Shown in pieces: positions 50,307 through 60,107 of a stretch of 64,000 nucleotides of DNA. Source of the DNA: an uncultured Bacteroidales bacterium (GTDB lineage: Bacteria; Bacteroidota; Bacteroidia; Bacteroidales; Muribaculaceae); the NCBI GenBank assembly GCA_900542185.1, contig UQMZ01000010.1, positions 1 to 64,000 on the forward strand. Reading direction: 5' to 3'. The notes below the pieces were generated by a model. It was not told where the DNA came from, searched no databases, and was given only the letters and a program-made list of their open reading frames with translations. The translations under genes were made by a program, and so were the position numbers. Numbering within the stretch: position 1 is the first letter of the stretch; each line of letters starts with the position of its first letter.

Positions 50307-51989
50307 TTATTCAGCATAGTAGTCCACCGGGTCGAGACCCATCATGGGCGACGAGCTGGTTACGGCGGCAGGCACGGGAGCCTGGAACGCGCTGGCAGTG
50401 ATCATGATGGGATTGTACATGGATCCCTCGTCGGTGCTGCTCACCATCTTGTAGTTGGCGGGATCGTTCTCCTGGGTCTTGTCCAGATTGCCGTTGGGGA
50501 TGTACATCGCGCAACGGTTGATGCCGGTGCCGAAGCCGTTGTTAAGCCATTCCAGAGCCTTGGCTTCGCCTACGCGATAGCGATAGCGCTGGGTGTCGAA
50601 CCATGTCTGGCTCTCGAAGGCCAGCTCGCGGCGACGCTCTTTCAGCAGCTCCTCGTAGGTCACGCTGCTTGCCTCGGGCACGCCGGCACGCTGACGCACC
50701 ATGTTGTAATACTTCATGGCCGTGGCGTCCGAAGTCTGGTCGGCCGCGCCCATCACTGCCTCCACGTATGTCAGGTAAACGTCGGCCAGACGCATCAGAT
50801 AGATGTTGTTGGCTGCATCCTGGTTGATGCCTACCATGCCGTCGCAGTCCGCGCCCTTGCCTATCAGGTACTTCTTGATGTGTGCGTTCATCTCGATGCG
50901 GCCCTCGATTTCCTCGCCGTCGGCATCGCGGTTGATGAGCTTGTAGGTGTAACCGCCCTGGGCTGTAGCCAGCTTGGGATAGTAGTCGCCCTGAGTCATG
51001 AATACCCACATGCGGCGCTTGTCGCCGGCCTCGTACATCTTCTGCAGCGAGATTGTGGGCCCCTTGCCGCCACCCCACTGCTGGTCGGCTATGAGCGCGC
51101 TGCGGCTCCAGGCCACGTTGCGGGCGTTGCCGAAGGAGTAACCCTGCACGGCGCACTGGATGGCCAGGATGGACTCGGGACCGTTGTTGGCGGCTACGTC
51201 AAACAGAGTGGAATAGTCAATCTCGGTCAGCGCCTGGGTGTTGGTTATCACGTCCAGGGCGTCGGCGGCAGCCTTCTTATAGAGTGCGTCGCGATCCAAA
51301 CCCAGGTCGGAATGCTGAGCCATAGTCACCGCTAACTTGGCGCGCAGCGCGCGGGCCTTGCGCTTGGTCAGACGGTATACGTCGGTATCGGTCTCGGGGA
51401 GGTTGTCGACTGCGAAGTCCAGGTCTTCCATAGCGAAGCGGTATACGCTGGCCTGGGTGTTGCGGGGCTTCTCGAAGTTGCCGGCGCCTATGTCGGCGGA
51501 GTTATTCTCCACGATGGGCACGTCGCGCCATACCTCGGTCAGCATATAGTACGCGTATCCGCGGATTCCGCGTGCCTCGGCCACTGCGTGCGTGATGTCG
51601 GTATCGGTGATTGTGCCGCCGCATACCGGCGGGATGTCGTTGATGATGGAGTTGCAGAACAGTATCACGTTGTACAGGCCCTTCCAGCCCTCGTTGATGT
51701 AGGGGTTGGTGGGAGTATATGTACCGAAGTACCACTGGCCCTCCTGGTCGTAGGTATAGTACAGGTCGCCGTTGATCATGTCCATCTTCCACTGGAAGTT
51801 CATGTGGAAATTGGACCATGTCTTGGACGCATAGAGCGTCATGGTGGTGGAGCGCAGGTTCTCGGGAGTAGTGTAGAACGTCTCCAGCACGGGCTTGTCG
51901 GCGGGGTTGACGGTCAGGAAGTCGTCGCACGACGTCATGAATCCGCCCAGGGCAAGCGCGGCTACACCGCTCAATATTATATTCTTCAT
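50307..51989 (-). CDS. SusD/RagB-family nutrient-binding lipoprotein
   Basis: The 560-residue product has lipobox MTSC (Cys21) followed by DDFLTVNPAD, the usual SusD opening. An alpha-helical TPR-like scaffold includes RGIRGYAYYMLTEVWRDVP and NIYLMRLADVYLTYVEAVMG, and the C-terminal ERRRELAFESQTWFDTQRY segment is diagnostic. It sits as a lid on the SusC barrel and hands oligosaccharides to it. It follows susC by 21 bp. Outer membrane, facing outward. Confidence 0.96.
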   Translation of the reverse strand: MKNIILSGVAALALGGFMTSCDDFLTVNPADKPVLETFYTTPENLRSTTMTLYASKTWSNFHMNFQWKMDMINGDLYYTYDQEGQWYFGTYTPTNPYINEGWKGLYNVILFCNSIINDIPPVCGGTITDTDITHAVAEARGIRGYAYYMLTEVWRDVPIVENNSADIGAGNFEKPRNTQASVYRFAMEDLDFAVDNLPETDTDVYRLTKRKARALRAKLAVTMAQHSDLGLDRDALYKKAAADALDVITNTQALTEIDYSTLFDVAANNGPESILAIQCAVQGYSFGNARNVAWSRSALIADQQWGGGKGPTISLQKMYEAGDKRRMWVFMTQGDYYPKLATAQGGYTYKLINRDADGEEIEGRIEMNAHIKKYLIGKGADCDGMVGINQDAANNIYLMRLADVYLTYVEAVMGAADQTSDATAMKYYNMVRQRAGVPEASSVTYEELLKERRRELAFESQTWFDTQRYRYRVGEAKALEWLNNGFGTGINRCAMYIPNGNLDKTQENDPANYKMVSSTDEGSMYNPIMITASAFQAPVPAAVTSSSPMMGLDPVDYYAE

Positions 51990-52010
51990 TTGTGTTGTGC
52001 TCGTTTGAGG

Positions 52011-55000
52011 TTAGAAAGTGAGGTTTACACCTACGGTGTAGGTTCGCGGTGTAGGATAGCGGCCACGGTCGATATTCTGCAGCAGCGAGCTCTGGTTGAA
52101 GGCACCGATTTCAGGATCGTAACCCTTGTATTTGGTGAAAGTATATACGTTCTGGCAGTTGAAGTAAACGCGTGCCTGCTTTATGAATGCCTTGTGCAGC
52201 CATTTGTCCGGCAGGTTCCATGCCAGCGAGATGTTCTGTATGCGCAGATATGTACCGTCCTCTATCCAGCGGTCGGACATACGGTTGTTGCCGTTCACAT
52301 CCAGGTTGGAGAAGCGGGGCACACCGTTGTGACCTTCCTTGAGGCGCACGTTGCTGATGGTCTCGGCAGCGTTGGGATCGATCAGCTCGGTCTGCGCGCG
52401 GTTCAGCACGCGTGTGCTCTGGTTGTCCCAGATGGAGTTGAGGCCCTCGGTGCGGAAGCGCGACCAGTTGAGGATGTCGCCGCCGAACTGGCCCTGCAGG
52501 CCGATGTTAAGCTCAAAGTCCTTCCATGTGAAGGTGTTGGTCCATCCGTAGGTCAACAGCGGGTTGGGGTCGCCGATAACCTTCTGGTCCTTGTCGTCGA
52601 TGACGCCGTCGCCGTTCTGGTCCTTGAACTTGATGTCGCCGACCCATGCGCCGGACACCTTGTCGATCTTGTTGGCGTAGGGCACGTTGCCGCCGGTCTG
52701 GGTGGCGTGGGCTATGATGTCGGCCTCGTCGCGGAACAGGCCCTCGGTCTCGTAACCGTAGAACACGCCCATGGGCTGTCCTACCTTGAACATGGTACAG
52801 GTCTGGAACGCGGAGTACCAGTCTACGTTGCCGTAGATTACCTGGCTGTCGTCGTTAAGGGCCACAATCTTGTTCTTGTTGTGCGACAGGGTGATGCCGG
52901 AGAACCAGCGGAAGTTCTTGGTGATGACGGGGCGAGCGTTGAACTGCACGTCCACACCCACGTTGCGGGTCTGTCCCACGTTGGCGTAAGGAGGTGCTAT
53001 TGAGCCCCAGCTGTCATCTACCGAGGGACCCATGTAGCTGGGCACGAACACCTGCATCAGCAGGTCCTTGGCCTGCTTGCGGTAGACGTCCACGGTCAGC
53101 TCGATGCGGTTGTCGAGAGCCGCGAAGTCAAGGCCGACGTTATACTGTTCGGATGCCTCCCACTTCAGGTCGGGGTTGGAGAGGTTCTGGGGATAGTATG
53201 CCGTGCCGTTGGGAGTCAGCATCGTGGCGAGTGCCGAACCGTAACGGTATGTGGAGATGTTGGAGTTACCCACCTGACCGTAACCGAGACGCAGCTTCAG
53301 GTTGTTCAGCCAGTAGGCCTTCTCCATGAACTTCTCGTTGCTGATGCGCCATGCCAGGGCCACAGAGGGGAACGTACCCCACTTCTTGTTGGCACCGAAC
53401 TTGGAGGAGCCGTCACGACGAACCGTAACGGTAGCTAAGTAGCGCTGGTCGAACGCGTAGTTGGCACGCGCGAACACCGAAGCGGTGGTCTGGGCGTCCT
53501 TCCATCCGGAGTTGCTGACGAATTCGCCGTCCTCGCCCATCACGAAGATGTCGTCGGTCAGGAAGTTCTTCTTGATGATAGACGTACCGTTCCATGCGGC
53601 GCGTGAAACCTCGAAGCCGACCATGGCGGTGATGTCGTGCACGTCCTTGACGGTCTGATGATAGGTAAGGTAGTCCTTCTGCATCCAGTAGAAGTTATGG
53701 TCCTCGCGTTGCATCATCTGGTTGATGTTGTTTTCCACGACACCGAACTTATAGCGGGGGATGTAGGATTTGTTCTGGTTCTGCGAGGCGTCGAAGGCAA
53801 ACTCGGCGCGGAAGTTGAAGAACTTCAGGAAGTCGACGCTACCGTAGAAGTTACCCATCACCTGCTGGCGGAGCAACTTGTTGTTGGTCTCCAGGGCAAG
53901 AGCCACGGGGTTCCATGTCGATGCGCCGTTCACAGTGTTGGGACCCGCCCAGTTTCCGTCGAAGTCACGCACGGGAACCGAGGGCATCATGGTCATGGCC
54001 TGCATGATAACGCCATCCGATCCGTCCTGACGCGTGATGGTCTCGTCGGTGCGGGTGTACGCTAACGAACCGCCGAAGCGCAGCCAGTCGGTCACCTTCT
54101 GGTCTATGTTGAAACGGGTGTTGAAGCGGTTGAAGTCCGAACCGATGATGATACCCTGCTGGTCCATCCATCCGGCCGAGAGGGCGTACTGCGTCTTGTC
54201 GTTGCCGCCGTCCATTCCGAACTGATAGCTCTGCATGAACGCTGTGCGGTAGATCTCATCCTGCCAGTCCGTTCCACGGCCCAACAGCGAGATGTCGCTG
54301 TAAGTGTCGTCGTAATTGGTCTTGCTCAGGACGCCTTCGCTAAGAAGCTGGTTCTGATATGTAGCGTATTCGCGGAGGTTCATCATGTCAAGCTTCTTGG
54401 CGACCTGCTGCCAGGCCACGTAAGCGTCGAGGTGTATGTTGGTGCGTCCGGCCGAACCGCGGCGTGTGGTCACGATCACGACACCGTTGGCACCTGCCGC
54501 ACCATAAATGGCGCAGGCCGAGGCATCCTTAAGGACGTCGATGCTGACGATATCGCTCGGGGCGATGGCAGCTAACGGATTGACGGTGGTCTGTCCGTTA
54601 GATCCGCCCATCCAGTCGAAACCCTGGATGGAGTTGGAAGTGCTCATCGGCACACCGTCTATAATATAAAGGGGTTCGTTGGAGGAGTTGAGCGAGCTTG
54701 CACCACGGATACGGATGGAGGTCGCGCCGCCGGGGGCACCGGAGTTGGATGTTACCTGCACACCGGCCATCTTGCCCTGCAGCATCTGGTCGGCGTTGGT
54801 CACGACGGTCTGACGCATCTGGTCCTCCGACAGCGAAGCCACCGAGCCGGTCACGTCCGAACGCTTCTGCGTACCGTAACCCACAACCACTACCTCGCTC
54901 AGCGTGGCGGCGTCCTCCTTAAGACGGATGGTCACGTCGGTCTGGCCTTTCAGGTCGTAGGTCTGGGTGGTCATGCCCACATACGACACCACAAGCTGAG

Positions 55001-55220
55001 CCTTGTTGCTCTTAACATTGACTTTGAACTTACCGTCGATGTCGGTAGCCGTTCCGTTACCGGGTACGCCCTTCTCCATCACGGTGGCGCCTATCACCGG
55101 CTCGCCGGTGTCGTCGATGACCGTTCCCTGCACCGCTACCTGCGCCATTGCCGCACTTGTGGTGCCACAGAGAACCAACGCCATCAACGCGCGTGTCACA
55201 CGTTTGAAAATCGTTCTCAT
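52011..55220 (-). CDS. SusC/RagA-family TonB-linked outer-membrane transporter
   Basis: The 1069-residue product has a signal peptide (about 1-26) and a carboxypeptidase-regulatory-like domain (VQGTVIDDTGEPVIGATV, about 28-100). The segment EVVVVGYGTQKRSDVTGSV leads into the plug domain (about 115-230, IRIRGASSLNSSNEPLYIID). A 22-strand barrel follows, ending in TYTVGVNLTF. It imports oligosaccharides, here probably manno-oligosaccharides, using TonB energy. It heads the operon; a -7 box (TAACTTTG, minus strand, 55389-55396) lies about 170 bp upstream. No HTCS, AraC or ECF regulator is next to it. Confidence 0.96.
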   Translation of the reverse strand: MRTIFKRVTRALMALVLCGTTSAAMAQVAVQGTVIDDTGEPVIGATVMEKGVPGNGTATDIDGKFKVNVKSNKAQLVVSYVGMTTQTYDLKGQTDVTIRLKEDAATLSEVVVVGYGTQKRSDVTGSVASLSEDQMRQTVVTNADQMLQGKMAGVQVTSNSGAPGGATSIRIRGASSLNSSNEPLYIIDGVPMSTSNSIQGFDWMGGSNGQTTVNPLAAIAPSDIVSIDVLKDASACAIYGAAGANGVVIVTTRRGSAGRTNIHLDAYVAWQQVAKKLDMMNLREYATYQNQLLSEGVLSKTNYDDTYSDISLLGRGTDWQDEIYRTAFMQSYQFGMDGGNDKTQYALSAGWMDQQGIIIGSDFNRFNTRFNIDQKVTDWLRFGGSLAYTRTDETITRQDGSDGVIMQAMTMMPSVPVRDFDGNWAGPNTVNGASTWNPVALALETNNKLLRQQVMGNFYGSVDFLKFFNFRAEFAFDASQNQNKSYIPRYKFGVVENNINQMMQREDHNFYWMQKDYLTYHQTVKDVHDITAMVGFEVSRAAWNGTSIIKKNFLTDDIFVMGEDGEFVSNSGWKDAQTTASVFARANYAFDQRYLATVTVRRDGSSKFGANKKWGTFPSVALAWRISNEKFMEKAYWLNNLKLRLGYGQVGNSNISTYRYGSALATMLTPNGTAYYPQNLSNPDLKWEASEQYNVGLDFAALDNRIELTVDVYRKQAKDLLMQVFVPSYMGPSVDDSWGSIAPPYANVGQTRNVGVDVQFNARPVITKNFRWFSGITLSHNKNKIVALNDDSQVIYGNVDWYSAFQTCTMFKVGQPMGVFYGYETEGLFRDEADIIAHATQTGGNVPYANKIDKVSGAWVGDIKFKDQNGDGVIDDKDQKVIGDPNPLLTYGWTNTFTWKDFELNIGLQGQFGGDILNWSRFRTEGLNSIWDNQSTRVLNRAQTELIDPNAAETISNVRLKEGHNGVPRFSNLDVNGNNRMSDRWIEDGTYLRIQNISLAWNLPDKWLHKAFIKQARVYFNCQNVYTFTKYKGYDPEIGAFNQSSLLQNIDRGRYPTPRTYTVGVNLTF

Positions 55221-55793
55221 TAGGTGATTTAGTTTATTATTGTATTATGTTTCCAGTTCTGTTGCTGTTGCATATTTACGTTCGTTTCTATCGTCGAAGC
55301 AGTCACAGTCACTTCGTTCGGCCGTAAATATCCTGCGGTCGTGAGTTGTTCATCCGGCTTATGAAGCCCTTTGAGTTTTTCACGGTTGCAAAGTTACATA
55401 CTGCCGTCCGAAATTTATGATACTATTTTGACATTTGTTGTTTAACTTAATTTAAAGTGTGTTTTACTGCTGCAATCGGCGTGTCATACGCCTCCAGCAG
55501 CTTGTCATCGGCATTTACGATGTTCTTATTTATAATACTGGAATTGTTAAATCATGATGCAGTGTTACGGATTCGTTAATATCTATCGCTGTTTTCTATC
55601 GTTAATGTTATGATTTCTGTAATTTTACTATCGTTTCGGCGTGTGTTTGTGACATTATGTCAAATCAAGATGTTGGTTTTTTATTGCTTAATACAGGGGT
55701 TTCGTTTCATTTTGCTGCAAATATAGTATAAAAATGGCGACCCACATAGAGGCCGCCACCATATTTATACTATTTTAGCAGAAATTAAGGACC
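55221..55793. other. 573-bp intergenic region upstream of susC
   Basis: A+T-rich, with no gene. It holds the susC leader, a minus-strand -7 box TAACTTTG at 55389-55396 without a clear -33, and the terminator of the DUF308 gene at 55723-55773. Between 55430 and 55680 I see only A+T-rich sequence. A regulator site is likely but not recognisable. Confidence 0.5.
55723..55773 (-). terminator. terminator after the DUF308 gene
   Basis: ATAGTATAAA and ATGGCG (55723-55739) pair with CGCCA and TTTATACTAT (55754-55773), with a small bulge. Confidence 0.65.
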
Positions 55794-56369
55794 TTAAAGG
55801 ATTCCTCCCGAGAACTTGCCTAAACGTTTCATGGCGAACGAGAAACAGATACGGTATATGCCGTAAGTCAGCAGCGAGATGCCCAGCCATACCCATTCGA
55901 TGTAGAGGCTCTCTACGGGATTTACCAGGAATATCATCGAGAAACCGATGGTACAGAACAGCATCACGATCATCCATACCACCCACCAGGGATTGTACTT
56001 TATCATCATGCAGCTCTCCACCACGCCGTCGATGGCCACGACCAGGATCCATATTCCTATTATATACATGAATGTGATGACCAGCTCCGGCATCGGTATG
56101 CAGAACATCCAGATGCCGCATAGCAGTTCCAGTATTCCGAGGAACAGGCTCCATCCCCATTGCGAATAGAGACCGCTCACCGAGAACGCGAACGTGAAGT
56201 TAAGCACGCCGGCAGCGCACATACATGCCGCGAACACATACGCCAGAATCGGCAGCGACTGCGACGGATCGCACAGACACCAGATTCCGAAGCCTATAGC
56301 CAATAAACCCGTGAGCATGGGTATCCACCAATAACGGCTCACGAGACCCTTTTCTGTAATTCTTGCCAT
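55794..56369 (-). CDS. HdeD/DUF308-family membrane protein
   Basis: From the ATG at 56369 the product is 191 residues, starting MARITEKGLVSRYWWIP. An upstream ATG would add 15 polar residues with no family support. It has six membrane segments in three hairpins of similar design (LLAIGFGIWCL, LFLGILELLCGIWMF, WMIVMLFCTIGFSMIF), typical of the DUF308 repeats of HdeD. HdeD is linked to acid resistance in enteric bacteria; whether that holds here is unknown. It is monocistronic. Confidence 0.85.
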   Translation of the reverse strand: MARITEKGLVSRYWWIPMLTGLLAIGFGIWCLCDPSQSLPILAYVFAACMCAAGVLNFTFAFSVSGLYSQWGWSLFLGILELLCGIWMFCIPMPELVITFMYIIGIWILVVAIDGVVESCMMIKYNPWWVVWMIVMLFCTIGFSMIFLVNPVESLYIEWVWLGISLLTYGIYRICFSFAMKRLGKFSGGIL

Positions 56370-56414
56370 AATGATATGTTTTTTATAGTATTTAGTATTC
56401 TGCTGTTTTAACAA

Positions 56415-56841
56415 TCGGTAACACTTACATGTTCAACCCCGTCTCCCCGTTTCGCCATTTGGGAACTCAGGGCCTGTTCCTTATAGAATAGATAAAACTG
56501 TAAGTATTTGTTCATTTTCATGTAGGGCTGCTCACTGGTGCAGCCTTCCCTGCGACTGCCGGCAACTCCATTGGCAAGTTGCTCAGGGGAACACCCCTAC
56601 ATATCGAAATGTTCATTTACTTTGTGCGTGAACTATAACCCGAAATATTCATACAGATGCGTCGAAAATCAGGACAAATGATTAAGATGGAGGAAAAATC
56701 GGATGCTTGTAACAAATGGAGTAGAAAATGACGTATTTATTGATATTATAAAATCGGATATCGGTGTAATTTTGCCGTAACGATAGCGAAGAAATAACCG
56801 TCATTGTAAACGACAATAGCATCAATAACAACATTAATATC
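56415..56841. other. 427-bp intergenic region with a structured element
   Basis: No gene. At 56520-56602 an outer 8-bp stem ATGTAGGG/CCCTACAT encloses two hairpins: GGCTGC/GCAGCC (56526-56545) and a CCCTG/CAGGG plus GCAACT/AGTTGC arm (56548-56588). This is a three-way-junction shape or a small MITE-like element. A -7 box TAATTTTG for the phospholipase gene lies at 56767-56774. Confidence 0.55.
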
Positions 56842-59800
56842 ATGAAGAAACTTCTTCTTGCAAGCGTGCTTGCATTGTCAAGCACAGTTGCCTTCCGGAG
56901 CATGGCTTGGACAGGCAACGACTGGATGTCGGAATTGCCCGACAACGCCTATGTGGCACAGGTGTCGATTCCGGGCACACACGATTCCGCAACCGGCAAT
57001 GGATGCACATTGGAATCCTTTTCAAAGACTCAGGCACTGCCGCTCGACAAGCAGCTTGAGCTCGGTATCCGTGCATTCGACTTCCGTCCGAAAGTAAACG
57101 GCAACACCCTTAACGCTCAGCATGGCATTGCTGTCTGCAACATCACATTCGACGCGGCAATGAAAGATGTGATCGCCAAATTCCTGAACGAGCATCCCAC
57201 GGAATTTGTAGTGCTTCACCTGCTGTATGCCAACGATTTCGACAAAGACAAGGCCAATTATGCCCGTTTGCTCAAGACACTGTTCGAAAGCAACGAACTG
57301 AATGGTAAAGCTGTAGCATTCCGCCGCGATCTCACCGTAGGCGAAATGCGTGGCAAAATACTTGTTCTGAGCCGCGACCGCTATGCCGACCAGCCCTATT
57401 TCGGCGCGTTTATGGACAACTGGAGCGAGGAGTTCAACGGCGTCTCTGACCGCAGCCGCATCATCGGCGCTTCGGGCGACGAGATGAACAACTCGAAGCT
57501 CTTTGTCCAGGACCGTGCAAAAACTAACGGCGACAACACAGAGAAAACCACTTTCATGACCCGTCTGCTGGACTTCACAACACGCCACAACATCAACGGC
57601 GATCCCGCAAACCTTGTATGGGCCTTCAACTTCCTGTCGTCATATTCAAACGATCCTTCCACGGCATCAAGTTATAAGGCTAACGCCACTGTATTCAACA
57701 AGATCTTCGCAGATTATATGGGTTCGGCGAGCAACATGGCCGGTCCTACAGGTTTGGTGATGATGGATCAGGTCGGAACCGACGAAACCAACGGCAACGC
57801 ATCGGTTAAGGCCGTAATCGACAACAATTTCAAATATCTCGTCAATACAACTGAAGCTACGGCCGCTAAGGGCGGGACCCCCCAATTCCGTCTTGACAAG
57901 GCATGGCTTCAGGCTGACGGCATGTATTACAACTGCGGTGGCGACAAGGCTCTTCCCATAATCGCCGACTTCGACGGCGATGGTCGCATGGACTTCTACT
58001 GCAGCGGACAATCCTGGGAATGTGATGACAATAACAACTGGAACTGGGGCGATGCCTCTTATATGGCGTTCAACAAGGGATTCGGACATCCATACGGTTT
58101 TGAGGCATACGACAATTCAGGCGTAAAGCGTGGAGAGCCACGTGACGCTTCCAATAAAGAAGACTTCCTCCCGATCGTTTATGGCGCTCAGGTACGTGCA
58201 TTGGCCGACCTTAACCAGGACGGTGCCGTGGACTTCATGCTTTGGGACTGCGACCAGCATGGATGGGGTACTTATCAAAAGCACACACCATGGGGCGACC
58301 CCAACAATCATGTGTTGATCAATAACGGCAACGGCTCCAAGTTCAGCATGATCGAAGGCTATCCCAACAATATCGCCAACAACAAGCACAACGACTGGGG
58401 TTGCTCGCTTCCCGGCAAATACCATCGCCTTTCTGTAGCAGATGCCAACGGTGACGGCTATCCCGACATTCTTATGGTAACCGAAAACGGCACCTATGCC
58501 GGCGGCTGGTACGATAAAAATGGAACTTCCCTCTTCATCAACAACGGCGACAATACATTTGAACGTAAATACATCGCCTCGAATCGTAATACCTATGCCA
58601 CATCGCTCTTCGGAGATTTCAACTGCGACGGATATCCCGACATCCTGTTGAACGGATGGCATGACGCAATCACCGACGACTTCGGCAATACAATAGATGG
58701 CGGATGGGAACTCGTCATCATGACCAACGACGGTAAAGGCAATTTCTCCTTAGCTTACCACAGCAACGCCTACGGCAAGAACGATGACAATGGCAAGGAG
58801 ACCGCAATCCATGTAATTGACTATGACCAGGACGGCAAACAGGATATTCTCTTGATCGGAACAACCAACTCAAACAGCTTCAACAACAGCAACGGCCGCG
58901 ATGCCAAAGTGGCCTTCATACTTCGCAATGAATCCGACGAAACGGGCGTGAAGTTCAGCGAGGTTCTTACCGACCTGCACGCCGCGTCAGAGGCCATGGC
59001 GCGCACTTCCATCCTTGCAGACTTCAACGGCGACGGCTTCGTTGACTATCTCGCCGACGGTTGGGGTCTCCCCAAAAATGATTGGTCTAACGGATCATAC
59101 CTCTCCTACAGCCAGGGAAAATACAACAATAACTACGGCCTTGCCGATGGTGTGATCAAAAAGATGAATTATAACGATGAAGAAGTAGAAGAGGAGCAGT
59201 GTTGGATAACCTTCGGCGACATCGACGGCGACGGTATGCTTGACATCATCTCGCCCAATGGCTCCAACGCTCCCCGCATATACCTCAACCGCACACTCGA
59301 AGGTAAGAATCAGGTGCCTCAGGTACCCGCTGCTCCCGAAAACCTCAATCTGACTTTTGACAATGACAAGAATCGTGTCAATATCAGCTGGGACAAGATG
59401 ACCACACCCTCCGGCAGCAAGGCTGTCTACAACACCTATATCCGTCCTGTCAACAACGATGGTCGCGCCATTACAAAAACCTTCATGCGCGTTCCCGCCA
59501 ACATCGAGTCCGGTAAACTCAAGGCCTATAGCGATTGGAGCTCATTCCTCCCCGACGAGAAATGCTTCTTCGAGAACCTCGAAGACGGACAATACGAGGT
59601 AGGCGTGCAGTCTGTTGGTTACAACTACGGCGCCTCGAAGTTCACGACTCAGCAGTTTACCGTCGGCAACGGCGGCATAACCACCGGCATTAACGGCACT
59701 ATAGCTGAAGAAATGAAAAAGACGGTGAATGTCTACAACATGCAGGGCATCCTCGTCCGTCAGGGCGTAGAACGTGCCGGCGCACTCGACGGCCTCTCAG

Positions 59801-59844
59801 GCGGCATCTACATCGTCAACGGCAAAAAAATCCTGAAACGGTAA
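56842..59844 (+). CDS. secreted PI-PLC-like phosphodiesterase with VCBS/FG-GAP repeats
   Basis: The 1000-residue product has a signal peptide (about 1-22) and a phosphatidylinositol-specific phospholipase C X-like domain (about 28-330). His47 in SIPGTHDSAT, Arg77/Asp80 in GIRAFDFRP and His94 in AQHGIAV fit the catalytic pair and inositol contacts of bacterial PI-PLC. Seven VCBS/FG-GAP calcium-binding blades follow (about 365-830), with DxDGDGxxD motifs such as DFDGDGRMDF, DANGDGYPDI and DIDGDGMLDI, probably a beta propeller. An Fn3-like domain (about 835-935) and a type IX-type tail (VNVYNMQGILV ... GGIYIVNGKKILKR) end it. The substrate could be PI, a GPI-like anchor or bacterial inositol lipids. 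Confidence 0.88.
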   Translation: MKKLLLASVLALSSTVAFRSMAWTGNDWMSELPDNAYVAQVSIPGTHDSATGNGCTLESFSKTQALPLDKQLELGIRAFDFRPKVNGNTLNAQHGIAVCNITFDAAMKDVIAKFLNEHPTEFVVLHLLYANDFDKDKANYARLLKTLFESNELNGKAVAFRRDLTVGEMRGKILVLSRDRYADQPYFGAFMDNWSEEFNGVSDRSRIIGASGDEMNNSKLFVQDRAKTNGDNTEKTTFMTRLLDFTTRHNINGDPANLVWAFNFLSSYSNDPSTASSYKANATVFNKIFADYMGSASNMAGPTGLVMMDQVGTDETNGNASVKAVIDNNFKYLVNTTEATAAKGGTPQFRLDKAWLQADGMYYNCGGDKALPIIADFDGDGRMDFYCSGQSWECDDNNNWNWGDASYMAFNKGFGHPYGFEAYDNSGVKRGEPRDASNKEDFLPIVYGAQVRALADLNQDGAVDFMLWDCDQHGWGTYQKHTPWGDPNNHVLINNGNGSKFSMIEGYPNNIANNKHNDWGCSLPGKYHRLSVADANGDGYPDILMVTENGTYAGGWYDKNGTSLFINNGDNTFERKYIASNRNTYATSLFGDFNCDGYPDILLNGWHDAITDDFGNTIDGGWELVIMTNDGKGNFSLAYHSNAYGKNDDNGKETAIHVIDYDQDGKQDILLIGTTNSNSFNNSNGRDAKVAFILRNESDETGVKFSEVLTDLHAASEAMARTSILADFNGDGFVDYLADGWGLPKNDWSNGSYLSYSQGKYNNNYGLADGVIKKMNYNDEEVEEEQCWITFGDIDGDGMLDIISPNGSNAPRIYLNRTLEGKNQVPQVPAAPENLNLTFDNDKNRVNISWDKMTTPSGSKAVYNTYIRPVNNDGRAITKTFMRVPANIESGKLKAYSDWSSFLPDEKCFFENLEDGQYEVGVQSVGYNYGASKFTTQQFTVGNGGITTGINGTIAEEMKKTVNVYNMQGILVRQGVERAGALDGLSGGIYIVNGKKILKR

Positions 59845-59864
59845 TATTACCCCATACACCGCGC

Positions 59865-59899
59865 ATCGGTCGATTCCCACCCGAATCGACCGATTTTTT
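59865..59899 (+). terminator. terminator after the PI-PLC gene
   Basis: A perfect 12-bp stem (59865-59876 with 59883-59894) and a 6-nt loop, then a T-run. The rest of 59900-60107 is A+T-rich with GAATG/GCATT repeats and holds the clpB promoter, which I cannot place. Confidence 0.9.
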
Positions 59900-60107
59900 G
59901 TTAAACTTCTTGTCAGTTTCTTTGCGTGGTTCGGAGAGGCTGCGCTACTATGCGCCGACCCGAGGCGATGAATTGTAAAACTTATGGCGCGTGATTTGTG
60001 TTATAATTTCAGAACCGAATTTAATTAATTTTAAGTAATGTTGAATGTGGAATTTTGAATGTTGCATTCCGCATTATGAATTCTGAACTTTATAAATCTC
60101 TCACTAT

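Noticed and set aside
55429..55720. A regulator gene or small RNA upstream of susC
   Set aside because: The stretch is A+T-rich with stops in all frames and no stable hairpins other than the DUF308 terminator.
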